Positions 7,498 through 14,408 of a DNA stretch of 55,794 nt are shown here, one piece after another. The first letter of the stretch is position 1, and each line of letters opens with the position of its first letter. Source of the DNA: a virus; IMG/VR virus record IMGVR_UViG_3300033149_001822, positions 1 through 55,794 of that record; one strand, 5' to 3'. The position numbers and the translations under genes are program-made. The notes under the pieces are model-generated. The model made no database searches. It was not told the origin of the DNA and saw only the letters and a program-made list of their open reading frames with translations.

Positions 7498-7582
7498 TGA
7501 CATTGGTTGGAAGAGAAACCAGATTAATCCTTCGACCGATTGTGACGGTGGCCTTGAGCCTTACGCTGACCAATGTCATTTT
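7498..7582 (+). ncRNA. Structured intergenic element with 10-bp closing stem, possible terminator
   Basis: TGACATTGGT (7498-7507) pairs perfectly with ACCAATGTCA (7569-7578), and TTTT follows. Inside, GGTT/AACC and TAATC/GATTG can form smaller stems. The element fills most of the 148-base gap between terS and the palindrome at 7583. It may terminate terS transcription or act as a structured RNA. It fails as a tRNA because no T-arm or canonical anticodon stem can be drawn. Confidence 0.4.
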
Positions 7583-7599
7583 GTTTAACGGTGTTAAAC
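7583..7599. promoter_or_regulatory. 17-bp palindrome, copy 2 of 7
   Basis: GTTTAACGGTGTTAAAC, 13 bases before the ATG at 7613 and just upstream of its AGGAGGT ribosome binding site. Identical to the copies at 24709 and 49352. Confidence 0.8.
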
Positions 7600-7612
7600 A
7601 GGAGGTAGGCAA

Positions 7613-7993
7613 ATGCGAGAAATAGATATTAAATTGGCCAAAGAAGATATTTGGCCACCTTGGTATAAAAGATGGTGGCTGACAATAACCTTTAGACGCA
7701 GAAGGTATATAAAAAAGTTAAAGGCTGTCTGGACTGATTACAGCGAGTTTGACAATCATTTAGACGAGATGTATGCAAAGGCTGCTGCACAAGGGGATCG
7801 ATTGGAGAACTTATCAAAGAAGAAGCGCCAGGAGGTTCGTGGTGTTGACATGTACAGATGCAATAAGTGCAAAAGGTCCGGCGCACCTTGGTCATGGATG
7901 CACGACACAGATAAAAACTTGGATGATTTTTCAAGCGATGAAATACCGGGAGTGTGTCCGTGTGGTGGTGTTATAGTTTTGATTGATGATTAG
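7613..7993 (+). CDS. Hypothetical protein with C-terminal zinc-ribbon-like cysteines
   Basis: 126 aa. A tryptophan- and arginine-rich N-terminal part (WPPWYKRWWLTITFRRRRYI) could be membrane-associated or nucleic-acid binding. A helical middle leads to CNKC and CPCGG at the end, a four-cysteine zinc ribbon. The AGGAGGTAGGCAAA leader before its ATG is nearly repeated before the next gene. No family recognised. Confidence 0.6.
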   Translation: MREIDIKLAKEDIWPPWYKRWWLTITFRRRRYIKKLKAVWTDYSEFDNHLDEMYAKAAAQGDRLENLSKKKRQEVRGVDMYRCNKCKRSGAPWSWMHDTDKNLDDFSSDEIPGVCPCGGVIVLIDD

Positions 7994-8005
7994 GAGGTAG
8001 GCAAA

Positions 8006-8377
8006 ATGGCAGGGTTTGAAAGAAAGAAGTTGATCTTTGTTGTGTATGAGGAAAGGATGGATGGTCTTGTTGATCCTAAGCCGATATGGAAAGGTGATTT
8101 CAAGGCTACGTGGACAGATGGGGAAAGCGCACAAGAAGAACTTGAGGCGTTTGGGTTGGAGTATAAGGAGTCACTAGTGTCAATGTTCTTGACGGCACTG
8201 ATGCGAGACATGCCTGTTGCCATGGTAAAGATGTCAATGAAAGCTTTTTATGAGGATGAGGAAGAACGGACACCGGAGTTGAGGGAGAAGTTATTGAGAG
8301 CTATAGAGCCTTTTATGGACGAGCACACAAAGGCACATTGCTTCAAGGACTATTCCCCAGACTTAACTGTTAGGTGA
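8006..8377 (+). CDS. Hypothetical acidic protein (123 aa)
   Basis: Preceded by AGGAGGTAGGCAAA, almost the same leader as the gene at 7613, which suggests coordinated translation. Sequence with an N-terminal beta part (KKLIFVVYEERMDG) and a helical acidic C-terminus. No motif recognised. Four bases separate it from the DNA methyltransferase gene. Confidence 0.6.
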   Translation: MAGFERKKLIFVVYEERMDGLVDPKPIWKGDFKATWTDGESAQEELEAFGLEYKESLVSMFLTALMRDMPVAMVKMSMKAFYEDEEERTPELREKLLRAIEPFMDEHTKAHCFKDYSPDLTVR

Positions 8378-8381
8378 TACG

Positions 8382-8846
8382 ATGACAAGGAAGCTAGCTA
8401 AGAAGAAGCCCTATATGCCGGTGAAGGCCAAGTCAACTGAGTGGGGCACGCCTGATAGCATATTCGTTCCTTTGGACGAGGAGTTCCATTTCACGCTGGA
8501 TGCAGCTGCGACACTTGAAAATGCTAAATGTAGGTTTTATTATAATAAGAGTCAGGATGGTTCTATTCAAGATTGGAGTGGTCAAACAGTTTGGCTTAAT
8601 CCACCATATAATGTTCCAAGTTTGAGTGACTTTACTGATAAGGTAATTGAGGAGACTGACAGAGGTGTCACGACAGTTATGCTTGTACCTGTGAAGACTG
8701 ACCAGTTGTGGTGGCACAAGCTATGGAGTTTGTATCTCGACTTTGGTAATATTGAGTACAGGTGGATAAAGGGCCGCGTCAAGTTCGTAGGGGCAGAACA
8801 TTCGGCCCCATTCCCTAGCGTTATAATAATAGTGAGGGGGTTCTGA
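8382..8846 (+). CDS. Phage Dam-type DNA N6-adenine methyltransferase
   Basis: 154 aa. STEWGTP, FTLDAAATLENAKC and VWLNPPY (NPPY at residues 73-76, the catalytic motif IV) are the hallmark blocks of the phage DNA N-6-adenine methyltransferase family (phage Dam). It methylates adenine N6 in phage DNA, usually to evade restriction. No cognate nuclease is adjacent, so it is an orphan enzyme. The N-terminus reads TRKLAKKK, shared with TerL and the product at 24746. The downstream gene overlaps by one base. Confidence 0.85.
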   Translation: MTRKLAKKKPYMPVKAKSTEWGTPDSIFVPLDEEFHFTLDAAATLENAKCRFYYNKSQDGSIQDWSGQTVWLNPPYNVPSLSDFTDKVIEETDRGVTTVMLVPVKTDQLWWHKLWSLYLDFGNIEYRWIKGRVKFVGAEHSAPFPSVIIIVRGF

Positions 8847-9394
8847 TGAAATACATTATCCTGTTCAAGGGCAAGGAGAGATGCTTTTTCAGTGGCTTTT
8901 TTACAATATGTTTTGTAGACACCACATTAAACGACGGCATGTGTGGGTGGAGGCCAGAGTTCGCTAGACATCAAAGAAAAGTTCAGAAGTTTGATAACAA
9001 GGAATTGGCTTTAAAAGGGATTGAGGATATGCCGCTTGATATTGCTCCTATGTGCGAGGTACATGAGTATCCCTATGAGCACAAGTTCAAGCATGTCGGT
9101 TTGTTCACAGTTTCGTTTTGGAAGCACACTATAGACGATGGAATAAGCGTGATTGATCCTATGTTCTCATGTGCCGGTTGTTTCCAGGATGGTATGGGAT
9201 ATGTTGACCCCAAGCAGATCCGTGTTCCTGAGGGCTGGCATCTCTGCCGGGATGCTAAGGTCCGTTGTAAGGTGTGCAATGAGAAGTATGAGAGTGACTA
9301 CTATAGGGACAAAGAGAAAAAGGGTTGGGCTGAAGATGCAAAAAAGAGGTCTGTAACATTTCTCAATTCGTTACGGAATCAAAGAGGAGGGTGA
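8846..9394 (+). CDS. Hypothetical cysteine-rich protein (182 aa)
   Basis: Starts at the TGATG overlap with the methyltransferase stop. The N-terminal half is mixed beta/alpha. The C-terminal half carries CAGC and CRDAKVRCKVC, consistent with one or two zinc sites, then a basic helix. No family recognised. Operon position suggests an accessory to early phage DNA metabolism, without direct support. Confidence 0.6.
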   Translation: MKYIILFKGKERCFFSGFFTICFVDTTLNDGMCGWRPEFARHQRKVQKFDNKELALKGIEDMPLDIAPMCEVHEYPYEHKFKHVGLFTVSFWKHTIDDGISVIDPMFSCAGCFQDGMGYVDPKQIRVPEGWHLCRDAKVRCKVCNEKYESDYYRDKEKKGWAEDAKKRSVTFLNSLRNQRGG

Positions 9395-9426
9395 GTGATG
9401 GACGAGAAAGAGAAGAGTGAGATGTT

Positions 9427-9519
9427 TTGAATAAATCAGGAAGACTTGGTGATGCAAAGCTTGTCGAGACTAGTGTTTTTATACCTGGAACGAATATAAT
9501 TTGTGATGAGGAGGAATAA
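9427..9519 (+). CDS. Possible 30-aa peptide with TTG start
   Basis: A TTG codon inside ATGTTTTGA is followed by 30 codons that read like a natural peptide (GDAKLVETSVFIPG) and end at a TAATG overlap with the next gene. A purine-rich GAGAAGAGTGAG lies upstream. A ten-codon frame (9398-9430) precedes it and could be a leader. Very short, so only tentative. Confidence 0.35.
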   Translation: MNKSGRLGDAKLVETSVFIPGTNIICDEEE

Positions 9520-9722
9520 TGGTATCACCTACATATCCAATGTATTTGACACTGAAAGAGTGGAAGTTATTGCTTTCTTCGATGTCTGTTCTTATGCACA
9601 TGGAGAATGTGCACATGGATGGCAAGTCTACCATTGAATCTATAGCTAAAGAAGGGGAACAGATTAGAAAACTTAAAAAGGAAATCAAAGAGAGTATTGT
9701 AGCATGGGAGAGGGGTGAGTAA
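9519..9722 (+). CDS. Small hypothetical protein (67 aa)
   Basis: GAGGAGG lies 4-5 bases before the ATG, and the stop overlaps the next ATG (TAATG). Amphipathic helices with several Met and His residues (MSVLMHMENVHMDG), then a charged coil. No family recognised. Part of a run of very small overlapping genes from 9.4 to 10.7 kb. Confidence 0.6.
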   Translation: MVSPTYPMYLTLKEWKLLLSSMSVLMHMENVHMDGKSTIESIAKEGEQIRKLKKEIKESIVAWERGE

Positions 9723-9865
9723 TGGGTAAGAGTGAAATAAAAAAGCGTTATCAAGAAATAGGATTATCGATTGTTAGGGAAAGCAATTGGCAGATTATCT
9801 TGGTAACTGCTCTGCTGGTTGGCATGATACTGTGTTCCTTTCTATTCGACTGTGGGGTGAGATGA
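9722..9865 (+). CDS. Small single-span membrane protein (47 aa)
   Basis: ATG in a TAATG overlap with the previous stop. 25 polar residues are followed by one clear transmembrane segment (WQIILVTALLVGMILCSFLF) and a short polar tail. The stop overlaps the next gene (ATGA). Its size and topology fit small phage membrane proteins such as holin or antiholin components or exclusion proteins; it stands directly upstream of another small gene and then a lipoprotein. The specific role is unknown. Confidence 0.6.
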   Translation: MGKSEIKKRYQEIGLSIVRESNWQIILVTALLVGMILCSFLFDCGVR

Positions 9866-10077
9866 TGGGTAAAGTTACAATTGATGATGTTGTTTTCGTT
9901 AGGCCGACTGATGATGGTTTTAAGAAGAGGGGTATGGCGTTCATTGAGAGGCTCAGGCAAATCAACAAGAATTATGGCACCTACGACGAGAAGCGCGAAA
10001 GGATGTACAAGCAGTTCGAGAAGGCCACAAAGGGTGAGGACGTTGAGTTGACTTTCGAGGAGGATGAGGAGGAGTAA
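9862..10077 (+). CDS. Small acidic hypothetical protein (71 aa)
   Basis: The ATG at 9862 (or the adjacent in-frame ATG at 9865) overlaps the membrane-protein stop, with GGGGTGAG upstream; a further in-frame ATG at 9787 lies inside the membrane-protein gene. VTIDDVVFVRP forms a possible beta hairpin, then a helix, then a strongly acidic end (EEDEEE). No family recognised. Confidence 0.6.
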   Translation: MMGKVTIDDVVFVRPTDDGFKKRGMAFIERLRQINKNYGTYDEKRERMYKQFEKATKGEDVELTFEEDEEE

Positions 10078-10434
10078 ATGAAAAGACTGTTATTGATACT
10101 GTGGATTGTTCTACAGGGTTGTGGAGCAGGAGACAAAACGGAAGGCAATGACTTTGACCTGTTCACTGAGTACTACGCTGAGTGTATTCGATACTGTGAG
10201 GCAGACATTGAGTGGTTGGACGCTTGCGGGTACACTCCATACGACGTCGAGGACTGTGTGAGGCAGGCCTGGGACGATGGATGTGGTAATTGGTGGTGTG
10301 TTGAGAGGATCGTGTGGATTGATGGGATAAACTATGCCACCGAGATAGCCGCTGGCAACAGGGAGCAGATGTGTACAAGCTATGACAGCAGGACAGGCAT
10401 GAAGCTCCCACAGACTGAGTTATATTGTCATTGA
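10078..10434 (+). CDS. Small cysteine-rich lipoprotein, possible superinfection-exclusion type
   Basis: 118 aa. The N-terminus MKRLLLILWIVLQGC is a lipoprotein signal peptide with lipobox LQGC and modified Cys15. The mature part has about ten more cysteines (YCEADIEWLDAC, CVRQAWDDGCGNWWCVER), which suggests disulfide bonds outside the cytoplasm. Phage-encoded lipoproteins of this size (for example T5 Llp) often block receptors or DNA entry of related phages; that role is inference from type and size. Translation starts directly after the upstream stop (TAAATG). Confidence 0.7.
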   Translation: MKRLLLILWIVLQGCGAGDKTEGNDFDLFTEYYAECIRYCEADIEWLDACGYTPYDVEDCVRQAWDDGCGNWWCVERIVWIDGINYATEIAAGNREQMCTSYDSRTGMKLPQTELYCH

Positions 10435-10442
10435 GGTGAGTG

Positions 10443-10673
10443 ATGGCTAAACCACTTTTCAGAAAGGTTCCACATTTCAAACGTACAATGAAACAACGTA
10501 AGCATAAAGCGTTCTCCGTAATATTCGAAGGTATAGATTGTACGAATGACGAACTTTACGAGATACAGATGGCTTTGTTGAGCGCACAGACAGAACGTAT
10601 AAACGAGCAATATCGTAAAGATTTGAAAGCCGGAAAAATTTTTGATGATTTGGACAGGCCACATTATGGGTAG
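10443..10673 (+). CDS. Small basic hypothetical protein (76 aa)
   Basis: GAGGTGAG before ATG 10443 supports this start; an in-frame GTG at 10440 is an alternative. Basic N-terminal 25 residues (RKVPHFKRTMKQRKHK), then a helical part with TNDELYEIQMALLSAQTERI. No family recognised. Confidence 0.6.
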   Translation: MAKPLFRKVPHFKRTMKQRKHKAFSVIFEGIDCTNDELYEIQMALLSAQTERINEQYRKDLKAGKIFDDLDRPHYG

Positions 10674-10679
10674 GAAGAA

Positions 10680-10997
10680 ATGTTCGGCAGAAAAAACAAA
10701 ACAAAGATAGTCTTGTCCAAGGGTGACTCGGCCATAGTGGTCCGTGCTAATAAGGGTATAGAGTTACATGTTGACAAGCCTGAGAGCGAGGAGGATGACC
10801 TTAGCTACTCTAGCAATATGATTGCAGTGCTTGGAATGGCCGTTGCAGACCAGAAGGCGATGGACCTGCTGAACGGCAGGTTCGATGAGCTACTCATGAG
10901 CAAGACTGTCGAGGAAAGGCTTAGTCAGAAGGCAATAGATGAGGAAGAGTTGGATGAACATTCAGATGATGTACATGATTTCAAAAAGATGTATTGA
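10680..10997 (+). CDS. Hypothetical acidic protein (105 aa)
   Basis: Starts seven bases after the upstream stop, at the end of GGGTAGGAAGAA. A beta-rich N-terminal third (TKIVLSKGDSAIVVRANKG) is followed by helices and an acidic tail. No recognisable motif. The next gene starts 13 bases downstream. Confidence 0.6.
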   Translation: MFGRKNKTKIVLSKGDSAIVVRANKGIELHVDKPESEEDDLSYSSNMIAVLGMAVADQKAMDLLNGRFDELLMSKTVEERLSQKAIDEEELDEHSDDVHDFKKMY

Positions 10998-11009
10998 AAG
11001 GAGATTGTC

Positions 11010-11342
11010 ATGAAATTGAAATGGGAACAAGACTCAATAGATAATCCTGACCTGCACCATCTGATGGAGGAGTACCCAGAGGCAACTGTCCCGGACTTTG
11101 ATCCAGGTTGGGCACCTGTTGGCAGGGTGGAGCCAGGCAGACCGTCTAGGATATTCGGACAGTTCTGGTATGCCGTGCTCTATGGTTCACCTTCCACGAC
11201 AGGTCATTTTTTCGACAACGAGAAGCTCAATAGTAAGGGTTTTGACGATGCCAGGGAATGGCTTGAGGAAAAGTATAACGAGGCTGAAGAAAGAGGAGAA
11301 TATGACCACTCTCCTGTGAACCGTTCGTCGAAGGAAGATTGA
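11010..11342 (+). CDS. Hypothetical protein (110 aa), last before the terL leader
   Basis: AAAGGAG 8 bases before the ATG. A Pro- and Trp-containing acidic N-terminal half (DFDPGWAPVGRVEPG) is followed by a helical charged end. No motif recognised. Its stop is followed after 3 bases by palindrome copy 3. Confidence 0.6.
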   Translation: MKLKWEQDSIDNPDLHHLMEEYPEATVPDFDPGWAPVGRVEPGRPSRIFGQFWYAVLYGSPSTTGHFFDNEKLNSKGFDDAREWLEEKYNEAEERGEYDHSPVNRSSKED

Positions 11343-11345
11343 TTA

Positions 11346-11362
11346 GTTTAACAGTGTTAAAG
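11346..11362. promoter_or_regulatory. 17-bp palindrome, copy 3 of 7
   Basis: GTTTAACAGTGTTAAAG, one mismatch at the last base. Unlike the other copies it is far (210 bases) from the next large gene, terL. The intervening stretch contains a structured leader and a short zinc-motif frame, so the transcription unit may begin with these. Confidence 0.75.
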
Positions 11363-11438
11363 TAATCTTAGAAACCAGTCCCCCCGACAGAGTAGCGATG
11401 ATACACATCGTGAAATGTTGAAGCAGGTGTCGTACCTT

Positions 11439-11524
11439 CACAGGGTGGTGGGACAGCAGATCAGATGAGTGTCTTTCATGAGGGACACTCGAAGGAAATC
11501 CTATAGGTGTGATCTGTTCCTGTG
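11439..11524 (+). ncRNA. Structured leader upstream of terL (three nested stems)
   Basis: Three inverted repeats nest: CACAGG/CCTGTG (11439-11444 with 11519-11524), CAGATCA/TGATCTG (11457-11463 with 11510-11516) and GAGTGTC/GACACTC (11467-11473 with 11484-11490). The inner hairpin holds a GTG in its stem and an ATG in its loop, the start codons of the short frame at 11478. It could be a translation-control leader, a packaging signal or a small RNA; nothing visible separates these. Confidence 0.4.
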
Positions 11525-11588
11525 TAAATGCGGCCATAGTGATAGCCAGTTGTTCATCGTTGAGAGTGTTGTGTGGCAAGAAAACTAG
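11478..11588 (+). CDS. Possible 36-aa zinc-motif protein overlapping terL start
   Basis: The short frame reads RRKSYRCDLFLCKCGHSDSQ, then LFIVES, ending 16 bases inside terL. Cys-Cys-Cys-His spacing looks like the small CxCG...H zinc proteins found in many phages. The start is ATG 11478, or GTG 11469 right after an upstream stop, both within the inner hairpin. No clear ribosome binding site. Protein-like composition is the main support. Confidence 0.45.
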   Translation: MRDTRRKSYRCDLFLCKCGHSDSQLFIVESVVWQEN

Positions 11589-13735
11589 CAACAAAGAAGT
11601 TAGATTCAAAGTCAAGACGGACCTGCCTCAGTTCAGTGTCCAACAAGATACGCTCGCATGTTAGTATCCTTCGTGAGCGTCGGTCTACAGAGGAAGACGA
11701 AGAGAGATCGGAACAACTTCGCAGGGAACTTTCCAAGCGCGACCGCGTGCCCTTAAAGCCAGCAGAGTGGATAGAGAACGAGTATTTCTGTGGACCCCTC
11801 GCCCGAGATATGTTCGACGTGCTCAAGGAAGAGTTTATCGATATATATGAGCGGAACATATTCGAAGTTGTCATGGGTGGTAGTATAGGTTGGGGAAAAA
11901 CTACTATGTCCACTGCTCTCCAGCTTTACAGTTTGTACCTTCTCACCTGCTATGGTATCCCACAGTTTGCGTTCAAGAGGATGATGGAGACAGCGCAGAT
12001 TCTCTACATGAACCTGAATGTCAAGAAGGAGAAGGCTTTCAACTCCTACTTCAAGGACATTGACAAACTCATAAAGGCCACCCCGTATTTCCAGAAGGAT
12101 TTTGCCCCACAGAAGGGTCTTGTTCATGAGATTCGCTTTCCGCAGAAGGGCATAATTTCGAAGTACAGTGGTGCGACAAAAACCGCAGCAGAGTCCGAGC
12201 ATCTAATCTTCCTAGTCCTCGACGAAGTGAACCTCTACGACAAGGTAAAAAAGAGTAGGCGCTCCACAAGGGGCGACGAGGAGTATGACGCCGCCGAGGT
12301 CGTATACACCTCGGGCAGACGTAGGATGCAAAGTAGGTTCATGGCCCCGGATGGCTCCATGCCTTTACCGGCAAAACTTATCACATTGTGTAAGGAAACA
12401 TACAAGAAAAGTTTTATACGCAACCGCATGAAGGAGGTTAGGAAGCTAGGGCTTGAGGCCAAGAACAAAGTTAAGATAATGGAGTACACGGAGTGGGACA
12501 CCAGGCCACCGGGCACGTATGAGAAGAAGTACTTTTGGGTCAGGACAGGCAATCGCACCGAGAGTCCACGCATCATCTTGACGAAGAAGACTGCTGATAT
12601 TGAATTAAAGGCTCTTGAGAAGCTGAGAAAGGTTCCAGGAGTGAATGAGGACGAGCTGTACGATGTCAAACGATGTCCGTTGGCTGGAGGGGAGTTCCTA
12701 GACTCTGCTCGTAAAAATCTGCCGGACTTCATACGCGACACTTTAGGATTGCCGACGGAGGCGCTTACCATGTTCATGGAGAGAAGAGAACCGATTTTCG
12801 AAGCTGTCAGGGAACCTAATCAAGCGTGCCGCGATCACACTAGGATAGACTTTCGCTCCGAGGTCTGCGAGCATCCGTTCAGCGAGATAAACACTAATTT
12901 CTACGATGGTGTTTTCCTGAAGGCTGATATGCTCTGCGATGACGTTGCCGTGATGGACGACGACGGGAAGCCACTGAAGGACGACGAGGGCAAGATCATG
13001 TACCACAAGCGCCCGATGATTAATCCGTCTGCTAGGAGGTTCGCGCACATCGACACAGGTCTGACGAATGACCCTTGTGGGATAGCGGTTGGGCATATGG
13101 CGGGATGGCGGGAGGTAGTCAGGATGATTGAGGGTGGCGCTGTCGTGACGGAGCGTGCGCCGTTCATTTGGTACGATCTCCTATTGCAGGTAGTTCCTCC
13201 GCCTGGTGGTGAGATACCTTTTGCTGGTATTCGTGGCCTACTGTACTCTCTCAAGAAGTTTGGGTTCAACTTTAAACTGGTCAGTTTGGACAGTTACCAG
13301 TCGAGGGACTTCATTCAGATAATGGAGCGCAAGAAGTTCCGCTGTGCTCTTGTCAGCATAGACGAGACTACTACACCTTACGACCGGCTCAAGGCCGCTT
13401 ACATGGAGGGACGTATCAGTGCATATGCCTACGAGCCTGTGGAGGTTGAGTTGGTCGAGCTTGAGAGAATGTACACAGGAGAGATAAGGGGAGGGAGGGC
13501 AATAGAAAAAGTGGACCACCCCCCTCATGGGACAAAGGATATTGCAGATGCGATGGCAGGGGTGGCAGACGCGATTGAGAATTATGCGGCCACGATGACG
13601 ACAACGATTATACCGGAGAAGGCAAGAGAAAGGATCAAGCCTAGACACGAGAGGGAGTATGAGAAGGCTGAAATGTTTCACAGCGGGGATTGGGAGTCGT
13701 TGGAAGAATATATGCGTAAGGAGGAAGAGAGATGA
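11573..13735 (+). CDS. terL: Terminase large subunit (TerL), ATPase and nuclease
   Basis: 720 aa, GTG start. TerL pumps DNA into the prohead and cuts concatemers. GGSIGWGKTT (residues 102-111) is a variant Walker A; LIFLVLDE (211-218) is Walker B with the catalytic Glu. The C-terminal RuvC-like nuclease shows Asp494 (FAHIDTGLTNDP), LVSLDSYQSRDF and HGTKDIADAMAG, giving the three acidic metal ligands. Length is slightly above the usual 450-650. The first residues ARKLATKK resemble those of the Dam and 24746 products. ATGA overlap with the following membrane gene. Complete and apparently functional. Confidence 0.9.
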   Translation: MARKLATKKLDSKSRRTCLSSVSNKIRSHVSILRERRSTEEDEERSEQLRRELSKRDRVPLKPAEWIENEYFCGPLARDMFDVLKEEFIDIYERNIFEVVMGGSIGWGKTTMSTALQLYSLYLLTCYGIPQFAFKRMMETAQILYMNLNVKKEKAFNSYFKDIDKLIKATPYFQKDFAPQKGLVHEIRFPQKGIISKYSGATKTAAESEHLIFLVLDEVNLYDKVKKSRRSTRGDEEYDAAEVVYTSGRRRMQSRFMAPDGSMPLPAKLITLCKETYKKSFIRNRMKEVRKLGLEAKNKVKIMEYTEWDTRPPGTYEKKYFWVRTGNRTESPRIILTKKTADIELKALEKLRKVPGVNEDELYDVKRCPLAGGEFLDSARKNLPDFIRDTLGLPTEALTMFMERREPIFEAVREPNQACRDHTRIDFRSEVCEHPFSEINTNFYDGVFLKADMLCDDVAVMDDDGKPLKDDEGKIMYHKRPMINPSARRFAHIDTGLTNDPCGIAVGHMAGWREVVRMIEGGAVVTERAPFIWYDLLLQVVPPPGGEIPFAGIRGLLYSLKKFGFNFKLVSLDSYQSRDFIQIMERKKFRCALVSIDETTTPYDRLKAAYMEGRISAYAYEPVEVELVELERMYTGEIRGGRAIEKVDHPPHGTKDIADAMAGVADAIENYAATMTTTIIPEKARERIKPRHEREYEKAEMFHSGDWESLEEYMRKEEER

Positions 13736-14061
13736 TCAGACTAAAAATACTTTCATTCACGTTGGCGGTTCTGTCGATGCTCATGTGTGCATACGTTGTC
13801 CATGTGAAGGCCATGTTGGACGGTGAGCGAATTGTCAGAGTGACGCTGAACGAGAACATGGAGTTGAAGGAGAGGTTAATACGGTTGCTTGAGCTGCACC
13901 AGGCCAAGACGACGGAGCTTTTCCATATTAAGGTAAGGTTGGGGGAGGCATACCGTTCGACACTCTATAACTTGGTGGATGACCTTGGTTTGGACAGCAG
14001 GCCCAATGCAGCCACTATCATGCTCAGGAGGTTCGAGGGAGTAGGTGGGCCAGGAGGCTAG
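13732..14061 (+). CDS. Small N-terminally anchored membrane protein
   Basis: 109 aa; ATGA overlap with terL, GGAGG upstream. Residues 5-25 (LKILSFTLAVLSMLMCAYVV) are one transmembrane segment or uncleaved signal anchor. A helical coiled-coil-like region follows, with Leu/Glu heptads (ELKERLIRLLELHQ), and a Gly-rich end. The size and N-in single-span topology recall spanin i-components or other lysis accessory proteins, but no lysin is nearby; function unknown. Confidence 0.6.
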   Translation: MIRLKILSFTLAVLSMLMCAYVVHVKAMLDGERIVRVTLNENMELKERLIRLLELHQAKTTELFHIKVRLGEAYRSTLYNLVDDLGLDSRPNAATIMLRRFEGVGGPGG

Positions 14062-14176
14062 ACACACGGTTGACGTGTGTACAGTAGGTAAGCGATAAGG
14101 TCCTTGCCTACCGTATCGCCTCCTGTTTTCGTTTTGGCGTCGTTCACTGTTTGGAAATATTTCGGTGGACGACGCC
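14062..14176 (+). ncRNA. Three consecutive strong hairpins in the gap after terL
   Basis: Hairpin 1: ACACACG/CGTGTGT with a 5-base loop, beginning at the base after the stop codon. Hairpin 2: GTAGGTAAG (14084-14092) with CTTGCCTAC (14103-14111), one G-U pair; GCGATA in its loop can instead pair with TATCGC (14114-14119). Hairpin 3: 12-bp stem 14136-14147 with 14165-14176, one G-U pair, followed by ACTATTTTA. Candidate small RNA, switch-like leader of the next gene, or terminator region. Confidence 0.5.
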
Positions 14177-14199
14177 ACTATTTTACAAGGAGAGTTAGG

Positions 14200-14388
14200 A
14201 TGGACAGGGCAAGAGAGCAGATGGAATATAAGACGGTTACGAAGTTGTCAGATGAGAGTGAAAGTGATTTGTTCAATCGAATGGAAAAAGATGGTTGGAG
14301 ATTGCATATTGTAATTGATACTGCACCACAGAAATATACTTTCAGCAGACCGGACAGAACAAAGGCAAGAGTTCTAACAGAAGCATAA
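14200..14388 (+). CDS. Small DUF4177-like protein (62 aa)
   Basis: AAGGAGAG 7 bases before ATG 14200 fixes the start; longer in-frame starts run into the hairpins. MEYKTVTKLSD, FNRMEKDGWRLHIVID and a final strand match the small fold also seen in the products at 1706 and 4160. Such proteins are common, single-domain and uncharacterised in phages and bacteria. Confidence 0.65.
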   Translation: MDRAREQMEYKTVTKLSDESESDLFNRMEKDGWRLHIVIDTAPQKYTFSRPDRTKARVLTEA

Positions 14389-14408
14389 ACAGGAACAGGA
14401 GAAAGAAA

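Noticed and set aside
7499-7578. tRNA-like layout: 7-bp acceptor-type stem GACATTG/CAATGTC with a following A
   Set aside because: The D-arm has only three pairs, no 5-bp anticodon stem with a 7-base loop fits, and there is no T-arm or TTCGA loop in the right place.
11457-11516. Hammerhead-ribozyme-like three-way junction (CAGATGA...GAA core)
   Set aside because: Core position 4 is A instead of U, two extra bases precede the GAA, and no NUH cleavage site lies before the closing stem.
14092-14119. H-type pseudoknot from GCGATA/TATCGC crossing hairpin 2
   Set aside because: The connecting loops (0 and 2 bases) are too short to span an 8-bp stem; alternative, mutually exclusive hairpins are more likely.
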